From an uncultured Bacteroidales bacterium (lineage in GTDB: Bacteria; Bacteroidota; Bacteroidia; Bacteroidales; UBA932): a stretch of DNA of 64,000 bases. The notes beneath the pieces were generated by a model, which saw nothing but the letters and a program-made list of their open reading frames with translations, searched no databases and was not told where the DNA came from. A program made the translations under genes and the position numbers. Location: assembly GCA_900318015.1 (NCBI GenBank), contig ONJB01000004.1, positions 1 to 64,000 of the forward strand. Direction: 5' to 3'. Positions within the stretch are counted from its first letter, which is position 1; each line of letters opens with the position of its first letter. This document shows, one piece after another, positions 7,358 to 16,033 of the stretch.

Positions 7358-8659
7358 TTATTTTGCAGGTTCGATGACGCGATAATGCCCGCTCAGGTGC
7401 ATGAAGGCGAACAGGCGGAGGAGGCCGTCGTAATAGGCGTCGAAGTAGCCGTCCTCATACGGCTTATTCTCGCTGTCCCAGAGGCGCTGGGCGAACTCGC
7501 GGGCGATGGCGTGGTCCGCGGCGAGCGTAGCGGCCGCGGCCGTGGCCACCAGGCCCACGGAGTGCCGCGTGCCCGTCCCGCGGAACTCGCCCTGCCCGGC
7601 CGGCATGGCGAAGTCGACATCGGTACCGTCCACGTTGTACTGGTCCACGAAGGTATCTATTCCCTTGGAATAGAAGAAGTTCTGGATCGTATTCGCGTAG
7701 TTCGTCTGCCATTCGCGGTCCGCGCAGGCCCAGGAATAATCCAGGGCGATGTTCATCGGCACGCGCCAGGAGTCGAAGCGGAAAGCGGGCTTCATCCGAC
7801 GGCCGAAGAAGGCGTTCTCGATGAAGGAACCGTCGAAATTGTTCGTATCAGGGTTCAGACCGGTGTTCGGGTCGATGCTCTTGTGCAGGTACTCCCGGCT
7901 GGCCGCCGCGCAGGCGCGGTAGAAATCGGCCCTGCCGTCATTCGCCCAGCGGGCCCACACCTCGTAGAAGGCGGGGATGTGGTAGGACGGGTCCGTGTAG
8001 CCGACACCGCGGCCGTCCGGCGTGAAGGTGATCAGGTGGTTCTCCTTGTCGATGAACGGCTTGATGCCCTCCGTGCCATCCTTCTCCCAGGAGGAGTTCA
8101 GGATGAACTGCGCCTCCTTGAGATAGTTGATGTCCCCCGCATTCCCCCAGCGGTTGGATGCGAAGACGAGCGCGGTGATGAAATACAGTTCACCGTCGGA
8201 TGCCGGCCCCTTGCCGCGGATGGTTCCGTCCGGGGCCAAGCTCCAGGCGAAATACCCCTTCATGGGCCCGTCCTGATACTGCATATACTTTTTCGCCCAC
8301 CGGAACAGGCGGTCGAACTCCTCTTTCTTGTCCAGCTGCACGGCAACCATCATCCCGTAGGACATGCCCTCCGTGCGCGCGTCGAAATTCTTGACGTCGG
8401 ACATGTAGGCCATGTCGTCCCCCACCTCGAAATACACCTTGTCGGGTCCGTGGAAGACCTCCTGGAAGATGCTTTCCAGCTTCGCGTCGACCTCCGCCTG
8501 CGGATAGCCCATCTCCGCGAACACGCTCCGGTACCGGTGCGTCTCGAATCCGCCCTTCGTCCAGGGCTTGAGTTCATTCTGCGCTTGCGCAGCTCCCGCC
8601 GCGCACAGGCCCACGGCCACGGCGGACACCATCATCCGCCCGAAAACTGACATTGACAT
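7358..8659 (-). CDS. GH8 enzyme, reducing-end xylose-releasing exo-oligoxylanase type
   Basis: A 433-residue protein with signal peptide (MSMSVFGRMMVSAVAVGLCAA, cleavage near AQA-QN). The GH8 (alpha/alpha)6 barrel is recognised by DARTEGMSYGMM with the acid Glu97, GPASDGELYF with Asp155, and AFRFDSWRVPMNIALDYSW with the likely base Asp. The SDGE motif and length match reducing-end xylanases (Rex), which trim xylose from the reducing end of xylo-oligosaccharides, rather than chitosanase or cellulase members. Two in-frame ATGs (8659 and 8653) are possible starts. It is the first gene of a GH8-GH29 operon with a -7 box at 8685-8692. Confidence 0.9.
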   Translation of the reverse strand: MSMSVFGRMMVSAVAVGLCAAGAAQAQNELKPWTKGGFETHRYRSVFAEMGYPQAEVDAKLESIFQEVFHGPDKVYFEVGDDMAYMSDVKNFDARTEGMSYGMMVAVQLDKKEEFDRLFRWAKKYMQYQDGPMKGYFAWSLAPDGTIRGKGPASDGELYFITALVFASNRWGNAGDINYLKEAQFILNSSWEKDGTEGIKPFIDKENHLITFTPDGRGVGYTDPSYHIPAFYEVWARWANDGRADFYRACAAASREYLHKSIDPNTGLNPDTNNFDGSFIENAFFGRRMKPAFRFDSWRVPMNIALDYSWACADREWQTNYANTIQNFFYSKGIDTFVDQYNVDGTDVDFAMPAGQGEFRGTGTRHSVGLVATAAAATLAADHAIAREFAQRLWDSENKPYEDGYFDAYYDGLLRLFAFMHLSGHYRVIEPAK

Positions 8660-8684
8660 ATCACTCGGTATTTTGTAGTTTCTA

Positions 8685-8692
8685 CAAATATA
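8685..8692 (-). promoter_or_regulatory. -7 box for the GH8-GH29 operon
   Basis: The minus strand reads TATATTTG, an exact match to the Bacteroidota -7 consensus, 25 bases before the ATG at 8659 and inside the 50-base gap after the preceding gene. Confidence 0.55.
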
Positions 8693-8709
8693 GCAAATTC
8701 CTCGGAAAA

Positions 8710-9378
8710 CTATCCTTCCTGCTGGCGGCGGACGGCTTCGAGGAAGAAGGTGCGGCGCTGGTCCTGGGTAAGGCGGTAGCGGGCGAGGCGCGAGGAGGCG
8801 GTGAGGCCGTCGTCGAGATTGCAGACGAAGAGGTCGTCGATGTCGGCGATGTACAGGCGGTTGTAGCGGATGTCCTGGTACTTCTGGAGGCTGATGGTGT
8901 AGTTCATCGCCTTGAGGGCCTCGCCTTCCGAGAGATTGTCCTTGCTGAAGACGAACAGGCCCAGGGACTCCCAACGGCCGTAGAAGCCGCTGGCGGCCTT
9001 GGAGACCTTGCTTTCCAGGATGCGGCGCATGGGGAGAGCCATCCGCCAGTAAGGCAATTCATTGACGCCCACGTACTTGCCGGTACGGAGACCGAAGGAG
9101 TAACCGCTTTCGAGGATGGTGTCGCGGTCGTCGGCGGGGAACTCCCGCGTGAGGCCGGCGATGTCCTGCATGAGCGCCAGGCCGGCGGCCTTGCTCTCCT
9201 CCATCGCCCGCGTCACCTCGATGCCGACCGAACGGTCCGAAGGAGACTGGAGGTCCGGGCGGTCCCGGTTCACGAGCGGCGCGAAAGCGGGCCCCAGCAC
9301 CGTGGAAAGCACGATCTGCGCGTACTTCTCGAAGAAGCACGTCCCGAACTCCCGGATATGTTCCGCCTTGTCGCCCAT
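8710..9378 (-). CDS. Conserved protein of unknown function
   Basis: A 222-residue protein starting MGDKAEHIREFG. It has no signal peptide or obvious membrane segment. I do not recognise the family. Landmarks are FGTCFFEKYAQIV, RPDLQSPSDRSVGIEVTRAMEES near residue 45 and YNRLYIADIDDLFVCNL near residue 180. The pairing of D..... VGIEVT with a later acidic strand faintly recalls restriction-like nuclease folds, which is speculation. An upstream ATG at 9402 exists, but a -7 box TACATTTG occupies 9392-9385, so 9378 is the better start and would make the mRNA leaderless. It is transcribed away from the dipeptidase gene at 9454. Confidence 0.6.
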   Translation of the reverse strand: MGDKAEHIREFGTCFFEKYAQIVLSTVLGPAFAPLVNRDRPDLQSPSDRSVGIEVTRAMEESKAAGLALMQDIAGLTREFPADDRDTILESGYSFGLRTGKYVGVNELPYWRMALPMRRILESKVSKAASGFYGRWESLGLFVFSKDNLSEGEALKAMNYTISLQKYQDIRYNRLYIADIDDLFVCNLDDGLTASSRLARYRLTQDQRRTFFLEAVRRQQEG

Positions 9379-9384
9379 GTCACG

Positions 9385-9416
9385 CAAATGTAGCCAATTC
9401 ATTGGTCAAGTGCAAG
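9385..9416 (-). promoter_or_regulatory. Promoter giving a probable leaderless start at 9378
   Basis: The minus strand has CTTG (9416-9413), 20 bases, then TACATTTG (9392-9385), followed after exactly 6 bases by the ATG at 9378. The upstream ATG at 9402 would lie inside the promoter, which decides the start. Confidence 0.5.
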
Positions 9417-9424
9417 AAAAAGCG

Positions 9425-9432
9425 TACATTCG
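9425..9432 (+). promoter_or_regulatory. -7 box for the C69 dipeptidase gene
   Basis: TACATTCG lies 21 bases before the ATG at 9454, with TTGG 20 bases upstream (9402-9405). It is back-to-back with the minus-strand promoter at 9385-9416. Confidence 0.45.
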
Positions 9433-9453
9433 CATCAACGTAACATCACACGC

Positions 9454-11004
9454 ATGAAAGCCAGACATATCTTCTTTCTCCTGACGGCGCTGGCCGTCTC
9501 CGCAGGCGTCCGGGCGCAGAGCATCTATCCCGACGGCTATGAACCCGAAAGCTGCACCAGCATCATGGTGGGCCGGCTCGCATCGACGGACGGCTCCGTG
9601 ATCACCTCCCATACCTGCGACGGCGTCTCGCACACCTGGATCACGATGGAACCCGCCGCGGACCACAAGAAAGGCGACGTGTTCGAGGTCTACAAAGGCC
9701 TCCGGCACACGAAGTTCAAGGGCGACACCACCGGTGTCAGGAAAGTGGGTGAAATCCCCGAAGTACGCCACACCTACGCCTATGTCAATACGGGCTATCC
9801 GTGCCTGAACGAGAAGCAGCTCGCCATGGGCGAATCCACCTTCACCGGCCCGGACACCCTCATCAACAAGGATGCGATGTTCCTCATCGAGGAACTCGCC
9901 CGCCTGGCGCTCATGCGCTGTGACAACGCCCGTGACGCGATCCGCCTGATGGGCGAAACCGCCGAGAAATACGGCTACGGCGACACCGGCGAGTGCCTCA
10001 CCGTCGCGGACACGAAAGAAGTATGGGCCTTCGAGATCGTCGGCTGCGGCCGCGACAAGGTGGGTGCCGTGTGGGTGGCCCAGCGCGTACCGGACGACGA
10101 GGTGTCCATCTCCTGCAACATCCCGCGCATCGGAAAGATCGACCGCAAGGACAAGGACCATTTCATGGCCTCTGACAACGTGGAAGCCGTGGCGAAGGAA
10201 TACGGGCTCTGGGACGGCGAGGGGGATTTCGTGTGGTTCAAGGCCTACAACTCCCGGAAGGACAAGAAGAATTTCGCGATCCGTGACTGGTTCGTCTTCA
10301 ACACCCTGGCCCCGTCCCTCGGCCTGTCGATGGACGATCCCTCCATCCCCTTCAGCATCAAGCCCGAGCACCAGGTCAGCACCCGTGAGGTATTCAAGCT
10401 CCTCCGCGGCACCTACGAGGGTACGCAGTACGACATGTGCAAGGACTGGAAGATGGTCAATGCCAAGGGCGACACCCTCGTGAGCCCCGTCGCGAACCCC
10501 TGGCTCGTCGCCGATACCCGCAACACGCTGAATACCATCGCACCGGGCACGATCGAGTTCGTCCGCACCCTGGCCGTGTGCTGGTGCTCCTACTCCACGG
10601 TGCTCCAGCTCCGGGGCTGGCTGCCCGATGCCGTGGGCGGGATCCTCTGGTACGGCGTGGACAACCCTGCCGAGAGCCCGCGCATCCCGATCTTCGCCGG
10701 CGGCACCGCGCTCCCGGCGGCCTTCGACAACTGCGGCCAGAAACAGTATGTCCCGGACTGCGTCCTGTGGACCTTCCGCCGCCCGAACCGCCTGGGCACC
10801 GTCGCCTGGCAAAAGAACAAGGACGACTTCGAGAAGCTCATCCTCGAGACGGAGGACATCGCGTTCGAGGGCTTGCCCGCCCTGGAAAAGAATCCGTCCC
10901 CGACGGCCCTGAACGCCTACACCGCGCAGATCTACGAGCAGTGCGCCAAACGCTGGAACGAACTGGAGGAAAAGCTCTGGATCAAGCACGGACGCGGATT
11001 CTAG
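9454..11004 (+). CDS. C69-family dipeptidase (PepD-like), secreted
   Basis: A 516-residue peptidase. A signal peptide (MKARHIFFLLTALAVSAGVRAQ) is followed by ESCTSIMVGRLASTDGSVITSHT, the N-terminal nucleophile region of family C69, with Cys34 as nucleophile. DTGECLTVADTKEVWAFEIVG and the C-terminal half also match the dipeptidase A group. These enzymes hydrolyse a broad range of dipeptides. Signal-bearing Bacteroidota versions act in the periplasm or outer membrane and mature by exposing the cysteine. The length matches family members with signal (about 500-550). It is a single-gene unit with its own -7 box, next to an S9 peptidase operon, in keeping with peptide scavenging. Confidence 0.9.
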   Translation: MKARHIFFLLTALAVSAGVRAQSIYPDGYEPESCTSIMVGRLASTDGSVITSHTCDGVSHTWITMEPAADHKKGDVFEVYKGLRHTKFKGDTTGVRKVGEIPEVRHTYAYVNTGYPCLNEKQLAMGESTFTGPDTLINKDAMFLIEELARLALMRCDNARDAIRLMGETAEKYGYGDTGECLTVADTKEVWAFEIVGCGRDKVGAVWVAQRVPDDEVSISCNIPRIGKIDRKDKDHFMASDNVEAVAKEYGLWDGEGDFVWFKAYNSRKDKKNFAIRDWFVFNTLAPSLGLSMDDPSIPFSIKPEHQVSTREVFKLLRGTYEGTQYDMCKDWKMVNAKGDTLVSPVANPWLVADTRNTLNTIAPGTIEFVRTLAVCWCSYSTVLQLRGWLPDAVGGILWYGVDNPAESPRIPIFAGGTALPAAFDNCGQKQYVPDCVLWTFRRPNRLGTVAWQKNKDDFEKLILETEDIAFEGLPALEKNPSPTALNAYTAQIYEQCAKRWNELEEKLWIKHGRGF

Positions 11005-11036
11005 GCCGGGCGCTTGGCGTTTCCGCCCCGATTCGT

Positions 11037-11044
11037 TATATTTG
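11037..11044 (+). promoter_or_regulatory. -7 box for the 11068-13562 operon
   Basis: TATATTTG, an exact consensus match, lies 23 bases before the ATG at 11068, in the gap after the C69 gene. Confidence 0.55.
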
Positions 11045-11067
11045 TGAATTGAATAAACACTTATACT

Positions 11068-11514
11068 ATGGCAAAGACAGCAGGTAAAATCATCGCCTGG
11101 GTCATCGTGATCCTCCTCCTGGTGGGCGCGGCCTTCGGCTACTACAAGTTCCTGTGGGTGTTCAGCGACGGCACCAAGACCGGCGAACTGAACTCCCTGA
11201 CCTACACCGGCTACATCTGGAAAACCTACGAGGGCGAGATGATCCTCTCGGGCTACGGCGCCAAGGGCTCCGTGAACGGCTCCGTCCAGTCCAAGATCTT
11301 CAAGTTCTCCGTGGCCGACAAGGCCGTCGCCGAGCAGCTCCAGCAGCTCACCGGCCAGCGGGTGACCGTCCATTACAAGGAATACAAGGGCGCCCTCCCC
11401 TGGCGCGGCTACGAGCGCGCCATCGTGGACACCATCGACAACAGTGAACCCGTGACGGGCGAGCCGGCGAACCGGCTGCCCATCGACGCTTCCGCAGAAC
11501 AAGTCTTCTTATGA
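11068..11514 (+). CDS. Small single-pass membrane protein, function unknown
   Basis: A 148-residue protein with one N-terminal membrane helix (about 8-28, IIAWVIVILLLVGAAFGYY) and a periplasm-facing domain containing TGYIWKTYEGEMIL and HYKEYKGALPWRGYERAIVD. Bacteroidota genomes carry close relatives next to various genes, usually labelled hypothetical. The WKTYEGE segment seems to be the family hallmark, as I remember it. The C-terminus (EQVFL) overlaps the start of the downstream S9 peptidase gene by four bases (ATGA), so translation is probably coupled. It may assist the peptidase, but nothing in the sequence proves this. Confidence 0.75.
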   Translation: MAKTAGKIIAWVIVILLLVGAAFGYYKFLWVFSDGTKTGELNSLTYTGYIWKTYEGEMILSGYGAKGSVNGSVQSKIFKFSVADKAVAEQLQQLTGQRVTVHYKEYKGALPWRGYERAIVDTIDNSEPVTGEPANRLPIDASAEQVFL

Positions 11515-13562
11515 AAAAGCACCTCCTTCTTCTGGGCGCCACCCTCGTGGGCGGCGTTCTTTTTGCCCAGCCCCGCGTGATCGGCGTTCACCCGGCGCAT
11601 GACGGCAAGGTCATGACGATGGAAAACGCCATTGTCGGCCGCATTTCCCCGGAAAACCGCTACTATTCCTGGACCGGGGAGAACGAATACAGTTACATGG
11701 ACGGCCGGAAGATGATGACGGCCACCATCGGCAAGAACGGAGAGATCCAGCTCACTGAATCCGCCGCGAATGCCCCCTCCGGTCGGGGCATGTCGCCCCG
11801 GGGGATGTTCGGGGCCCCTGCGCAAGGGGGTTGGAGAGCGCTCAACGTGGGGAACAGCCTGTACATCACCGACGGCAAGGACACCGTAGCCGTCGCCGTT
11901 TCCAACGACCGCGAGATCGTCTATGGGCAGTCCGTGAGCCGCAACGAGTTCGGCATCAACGGCGGCATCTTCTGGGCCCCGTCGGGCCGTAAACTCGCCT
12001 TCTACCGCAAGGACGAGTCCCGCGTGACGGACTTCCCGCTCCTGAACATCCGGACCCGCACCGGCGAGCTGCAGCTCATCAAGTACCCGATGAACGGGAT
12101 GGACTCGGAAATCGTGTCCCTGGGCATCTACGACCTGGACAAGGGCAGCACCGTGTACCTGAACGTCCCGGAGTTCACCCCGGAACGCTTCCTCACGAAC
12201 ATCAGCTGGTCCCCGGACGACAAGTCCGTCTATGTGCAGGTCCTGGACCGCACCCAGCACCACATGAAGCTGAACCAGTACTGCGCCGCCACCGGCGAGT
12301 TCGTCCGCACGCTCCTGACGGAGGACGACGAACGCTGGGTGGAGCCGCTGGACCCGGTCCGCTTCCTCAAGGGCCGGAAGGACCTGATGATCTACCGGAC
12401 GGATCTCCGCGACGGCTACCGCAATCTCTATCTGCTTGATACCCTGGGCAATATCCGCCGCCTCACCCCCGTGGACGCGGACGTTGACTACGTGGGCGAC
12501 GACGGTGTGAACGTGTTCTATACCTCCGCCGAGGTCTCCCCCATCGAGAACCACCTCTACAAGGTGAGCGTCAAGGCGCCGGCGAAGAATGCCATCGCGA
12601 AAGCGAAGATCAGCAAGCCGGTGGCCCTCACGCCGGAGCGTGGCTGGCACACCGTTTCGATGAACGGCGCCTGTACCTGGTTCATCGACCGCTACTCGAA
12701 CCTGGACACCCCGGGCGTGTCCCTGCTCCGGAGCACGGACGGGAAGCATACGCAGAAGCTCTTCGAGGCGGGCGATCCGCTCAAGGACTATGCCTCCTGC
12801 GCCGTGGAGCTGGGCACCGTCCCGAGCGCCGACGGGAAGTTCGACAATTACTACCGCCTCTACTATCCGAAGGATTTCGACCCGGCGAAGAAGTACCCGG
12901 TGATCGTGTACGTCTACGGCGGTCCGCACTCCCAGATGGTGCAGGACAGCTGGCTGGGCGGCGTACGGATGTGGGAGATGCTCATGGCCCAGAAGGGCTA
13001 CCTGGTGTATGTCCAGGACAACCGCGGCACGTCCAACCAGGGCGCGGAATTCGAGCGCGCCATCAACCGCCAGTGCGGCCAAGCCGAAATGGCCGACCAG
13101 GTCGCCGGCCTGCGCCTCCTGATGGAAAAGCCGTATGTGGACAAGGACCGCATCGGCGTCCACGGCTGGAGCTACGGCGGCTTCATGACCATCAGCCTCA
13201 TCACCAACTATCCCGACGTGTTCAAGGTGGCCGTCGCCGGCGGCCCGGTCATCGACTGGAAATGGTACGAGATCATGTACGGCGAGCGCTACATGGACAC
13301 GGAAGCGACGAATCCGGAAGGTTTCGCGAAGACTTCCCTCATCAACAAGGCGAAGGACCTCAAGGGCAAACTTCTCATCTGCCAGGGCGCCGTGGACAAC
13401 ACGGTCGTGTGGGAACACTCGCTCAGTTTCATCGAGGAGTGCATCAAGAACAACGTGCAGGTGGACTACTTCCCCTATCCGACGGACCCGCACAACGTGG
13501 GTGGCCGCCGCCGGATCCATCTGATGGACAAGGTGACGATGTATTTCGAGGACTACCTGTAG
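11511..13562 (+). CDS. S9B-type prolyl oligopeptidase / dipeptidyl peptidase IV-like, secreted
   Basis: A 683-residue serine peptidase. The signal peptide MKKHLLLLGATLVGGVLFAQ is followed by a beta-propeller DPP IV N-terminal domain (about 90-430, with YYSWTGENEYSYM and FYRKDESRVTDFPLL) and an alpha/beta-hydrolase domain. The catalytic serine is Ser554 in GWSYGG, with Asp629 (GAVDNTV) and His661 (DPHNVGG). Members release X-Pro dipeptides or cut after proline in the periplasm. The start codon overlaps the previous stop. The 3' end overlaps the opposing GH28 gene by 10 bases (13553-13562), so neither gene has room for its own terminator. Confidence 0.92.
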   Translation: MKKHLLLLGATLVGGVLFAQPRVIGVHPAHDGKVMTMENAIVGRISPENRYYSWTGENEYSYMDGRKMMTATIGKNGEIQLTESAANAPSGRGMSPRGMFGAPAQGGWRALNVGNSLYITDGKDTVAVAVSNDREIVYGQSVSRNEFGINGGIFWAPSGRKLAFYRKDESRVTDFPLLNIRTRTGELQLIKYPMNGMDSEIVSLGIYDLDKGSTVYLNVPEFTPERFLTNISWSPDDKSVYVQVLDRTQHHMKLNQYCAATGEFVRTLLTEDDERWVEPLDPVRFLKGRKDLMIYRTDLRDGYRNLYLLDTLGNIRRLTPVDADVDYVGDDGVNVFYTSAEVSPIENHLYKVSVKAPAKNAIAKAKISKPVALTPERGWHTVSMNGACTWFIDRYSNLDTPGVSLLRSTDGKHTQKLFEAGDPLKDYASCAVELGTVPSADGKFDNYYRLYYPKDFDPAKKYPVIVYVYGGPHSQMVQDSWLGGVRMWEMLMAQKGYLVYVQDNRGTSNQGAEFERAINRQCGQAEMADQVAGLRLLMEKPYVDKDRIGVHGWSYGGFMTISLITNYPDVFKVAVAGGPVIDWKWYEIMYGERYMDTEATNPEGFAKTSLINKAKDLKGKLLICQGAVDNTVVWEHSLSFIEECIKNNVQVDYFPYPTDPHNVGGRRRIHLMDKVTMYFEDYL

Positions 13563-14947
13563 GTCTCGAAACGGACGTTTTTCAGCTGAAGCATCCCGGC
13601 GTCGTCGACCTGGGATGCTTCTTCCGTATAGAAGAAGAGGCAGTCCTCCAGCGTGATGTCGTGGATCATCTGCCGGGTGCCGGAGGCCTTGATGCCGACG
13701 CGGGCATCACGACAGGTCACGCGGGCGATGTGGATGTCCTGGAAGTCGGGCAGGAAGTTCTCCGTCTCGGCGGCCGCCGCGTCGTCCCGGCCGACGGGAC
13801 GGTCCGCGTAGGAGGTCTCGAAGACGATGGCTTCGCCCTGGATATCGGACATGTAGATATCTGATATACAGATGTTTTCGGTTTTTCCTCCCCGCTCGGG
13901 CGCGGACTTGAACCGGAGGCCGGTGTCCGTGCCGGAGAAGGTGTTGTTCCGCACGAGGATGTTGACCATCCCGCCGGAGAATTCGGAGCCGATGACGAAA
14001 CCGCCATGGGCATGGAATACGGTGTTGTCCTCGATGAGGATGTTGTCGCAGGGGCCGTCCTTGAGCGCTGCGGCGCCCGCGCCGCCCTTCATGCAGATGC
14101 CGTCGTCGCCCACGTCCACGGTGTTCCGGACGATGAGCACGTTCTTGCACTGGCCGATGTCGATGCCGTCGCCGTTCTGCGCGTTCCAGGGGCAGCGGAC
14201 CATGACGCCGTCGATGACCACATCCTTGCACCGTTGCGGCACCAGGTGGAACTTCGGGGAATTCTGGAGGGTGACGCCCTGGACGAGGACACGCTCGCAG
14301 TCCGTGAAGCGGACGAGGTGCGTCCGGATCTTCTCCTGCGCCTCGTAGGTATCGGCAATGTTGTCGAAAGCCTTGAGGTTGAAGGGGTACCAAAGGTCGC
14401 CCTTCTTCGTGACGGTGCCGCCCATGCGCCTGTAGGCGTTCCATTCCGTATCGCTTACCTTGGAGCGCTTCACGCCGCGCCACCATTCGCCGTTTCCGTC
14501 GATGATGCCTTCGCCCGTGATGCTGACATCGGTCCGCTTGCTGGCGGTGATGCCCGGCACGGCCTTGCCGTCCTTGAGGTGCGCAGCCCGGTCGGGCGTG
14601 AGCAGGACAGTCGCATTCCGCTCCAGATGCAGGTCGATGTGGTCTTTCAGGGATATCGGCCCGGTGAGCCACATGCCGGCCGGGACGACGAGGTGTCCGC
14701 CGCCTTGCTTCGCCAGGGCGCTGATGGCCTTGGCAAATGCCTGGGTATTGTCTGTGACGCCGTCGCCAACGCCGCCGAACTCCGTCAAACTCACTGAGTT
14801 GTCCGGGATGACCGGCAGTTGGGGTTCCACCATCTTCCCGGCCACGGCGGCCGGCAGGTTGCGGTAATAGGTTCCGTAAGGACCGGCCCAGGCGCAGAAA
14901 GCGGCGGCCAGGGACAGGAGGGAAACGAGGAATCTTCTGGTACGCAT
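13553..14947 (-). CDS. GH28 polygalacturonase-like glycosidase, secreted
   Basis: A 464-residue protein with signal peptide (cleavage near AWA-GP, residue 21) and a right-handed beta-helix. It has the pectate-lyase/GH28 entry motif FGGVGDGVTDNTQAF (about 57-71) and the catalytic set NGDGID (Asp260/263), VGDDGICMK (Asp281/282), AHGGFVIGSE (His314) and GLRFKS (Arg345, Lys347). GH28 enzymes hydrolyse galacturonan backbones of pectin, and Bacteroidota versions often act on rhamnogalacturonan side chains. The open frame extends 240 codons farther upstream, but the ATG at 14947 starts a good signal peptide and lies 4 bases after a -7 box. The 3' end overlaps the S9 peptidase gene tail to tail. Confidence 0.92.
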   Translation of the reverse strand: MRTRRFLVSLLSLAAAFCAWAGPYGTYYRNLPAAVAGKMVEPQLPVIPDNSVSLTEFGGVGDGVTDNTQAFAKAISALAKQGGGHLVVPAGMWLTGPISLKDHIDLHLERNATVLLTPDRAAHLKDGKAVPGITASKRTDVSITGEGIIDGNGEWWRGVKRSKVSDTEWNAYRRMGGTVTKKGDLWYPFNLKAFDNIADTYEAQEKIRTHLVRFTDCERVLVQGVTLQNSPKFHLVPQRCKDVVIDGVMVRCPWNAQNGDGIDIGQCKNVLIVRNTVDVGDDGICMKGGAGAAALKDGPCDNILIEDNTVFHAHGGFVIGSEFSGGMVNILVRNNTFSGTDTGLRFKSAPERGGKTENICISDIYMSDIQGEAIVFETSYADRPVGRDDAAAAETENFLPDFQDIHIARVTCRDARVGIKASGTRQMIHDITLEDCLFFYTEEASQVDDAGMLQLKNVRFETYR

Positions 14948-14951
14948 GAGG

Positions 14952-14959
14952 CAAATATA
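14952..14959 (-). promoter_or_regulatory. -7 box for GH28, very close to the start codon
   Basis: The minus strand reads TATATTTG, exact consensus, with only four bases (CCTC) before the ATG at 14947. The mRNA is probably leaderless or nearly so. It is divergent to the HAD promoter at 14992-14999. Confidence 0.5.
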
Positions 14960-14991
14960 CGGAGAAACCGCGATAATCCAACGAAAAACCG

Positions 14992-14999
14992 TATCTTCG
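14992..14999 (+). promoter_or_regulatory. -7 box for the HAD hydrolase gene
   Basis: TATCTTCG, one mismatch from consensus, lies 26 bases before the ATG at 15026. Confidence 0.45.
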
Positions 15000-15025
15000 C
15001 ACCCTGATTCAAAAACAACGGTCCT

Positions 15026-15664
15026 ATGACGAGATTCAAAGCCGCACTTTTCGACCTGGACGGGGTCATCTTCGATACGGAACCGCAGTACACCCGCTAC
15101 TGGAAAGACGAGTTCCACCGGTATTACCCGGACCGGACGGGGCTGGAGGATGCCATCAAGGGAGAGACGCTGGTCCAGACCTTCGACCATTGGTTCAGCG
15201 GCCCGCTCGAAGCGGAGCGCGAGAACGTGAGGACCCGCCTCTACGCCTTCGAGGCCAGCATGGACTTCCCCTATGTAAAAGGAACGGCCGAATTCATCCA
15301 GGCCCTCCGGGAGATGGGAATCCGCACCGCCGTCGTCACGAGCAGCAACCATCCCAAGATGCAGAATGTCTTCCGGACCCATCCGGAATTCACCGCCCTT
15401 TTCGACCGGATCGTCACTTCTGAGGACATCAAACACAGCAAACCGGCCCCGGACTGCTACCTGAAAGCCGCCGAACTGCTGGGCGTCGACCCGGCCGACT
15501 GCATCGCCTTCGAGGACAGCTTCAACGGCCTTCGCTCCGCCCTGGACGCAGGCACGACGGTCGTCGCCGTAACGACTGCGCACCCGGCCGTCGAACTCAA
15601 GGACCTGTCCCATTTCCAGATCCCGGACTTCACCGACGCCCTCGACCTCCTCGGGCTGCGCTGA
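15026..15664 (+). CDS. HAD-superfamily phosphatase / beta-phosphoglucomutase-like
   Basis: A 212-residue cytoplasmic HAD hydrolase. Motif I is FDLDGVIFDTE (nucleophile Asp10, second Asp12), motif II is VVTSSN (about 107-112), the motif III lysine is in KHSKPAPDCY, and motif IV is CIAFEDSFNGLRSA. The cap lies between residues 16 and 90. This is subfamily IA, which includes beta-phosphoglucomutase and small sugar-phosphate phosphatases; substrate cannot be told from sequence. Length is typical (about 210-225). It is a single gene with its own promoter, divergent from GH28. Confidence 0.85.
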   Translation: MTRFKAALFDLDGVIFDTEPQYTRYWKDEFHRYYPDRTGLEDAIKGETLVQTFDHWFSGPLEAERENVRTRLYAFEASMDFPYVKGTAEFIQALREMGIRTAVVTSSNHPKMQNVFRTHPEFTALFDRIVTSEDIKHSKPAPDCYLKAAELLGVDPADCIAFEDSFNGLRSALDAGTTVVAVTTAHPAVELKDLSHFQIPDFTDALDLLGLR

Positions 15665-15748
15665 CCCTCCCATCCCTCAGCCACACTGCCTCCTTCGCCT
15701 TCCCTCAACTGCGCTGCCTGGCGCCACCCCTCCCACGAACGGCACGGT

Positions 15749-15767
15749 GCGCGGTTCCAACCCGCGC
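15749..15767. repeat. Small hairpin GCGCGG/CCGCGC
   Basis: A 6-bp stem with a 7-base loop just left of the 138-bp palindromic element, in a gene-free stretch (15665-16033). No T run follows, so it is not a good terminator. Apart from this hairpin and the element, I see nothing in the stretch. Confidence 0.3.
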
Positions 15768-15773
15768 ATCCCG

Positions 15774-15911
15774 CCAAACTGCCGCACACCTATCCCCCAC
15801 AGAACGCACTCGGGGCCCTTCCCCGGTGCGCCATAGGCCGATTTCGGGCCTCGGCGCACCGAGAACACCGCTATGGGCTCGTAAAACGATGATCCGCGTG
15901 CGGCAGTTTGG
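15774..15911. repeat. 138-bp RAYT-associated palindromic element, copy A
   Basis: The ends CCAAACTGCCGCAC (15774-15787) and GTGCGGCAGTTTGG (15898-15911) are perfect 14-bp inverted repeats. Inside, GGTGCGCC (15825-15832) pairs with GGCGCACC (15853-15860) around an AGGCC/GGCCT inner stem. In reverse complement the first 88 bases match copy B at 17187-17323 without gaps and with about 14 differences by my hand alignment. The element sits 122 bases upstream of the transposase gene. Confidence 0.8.
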
Positions 15912-16033
15912 CAGAATGCGCGATTTCGAAGATATTTCTTGGATTGTTCATGGGAAATGCCGATTTTTATCCCAGGACGTATCATCCAATGTCATCGTTT
16001 TGGTGGCGGGAGCATGAGGCGTGAGAGAAAACG

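Noticed and set aside
9406..13520. Two minus-strand open frames of about 700 codons
   Set aside because: They lie opposite the C69 and S9 peptidase genes, which have clear catalytic motifs, and have no recognisable domains.
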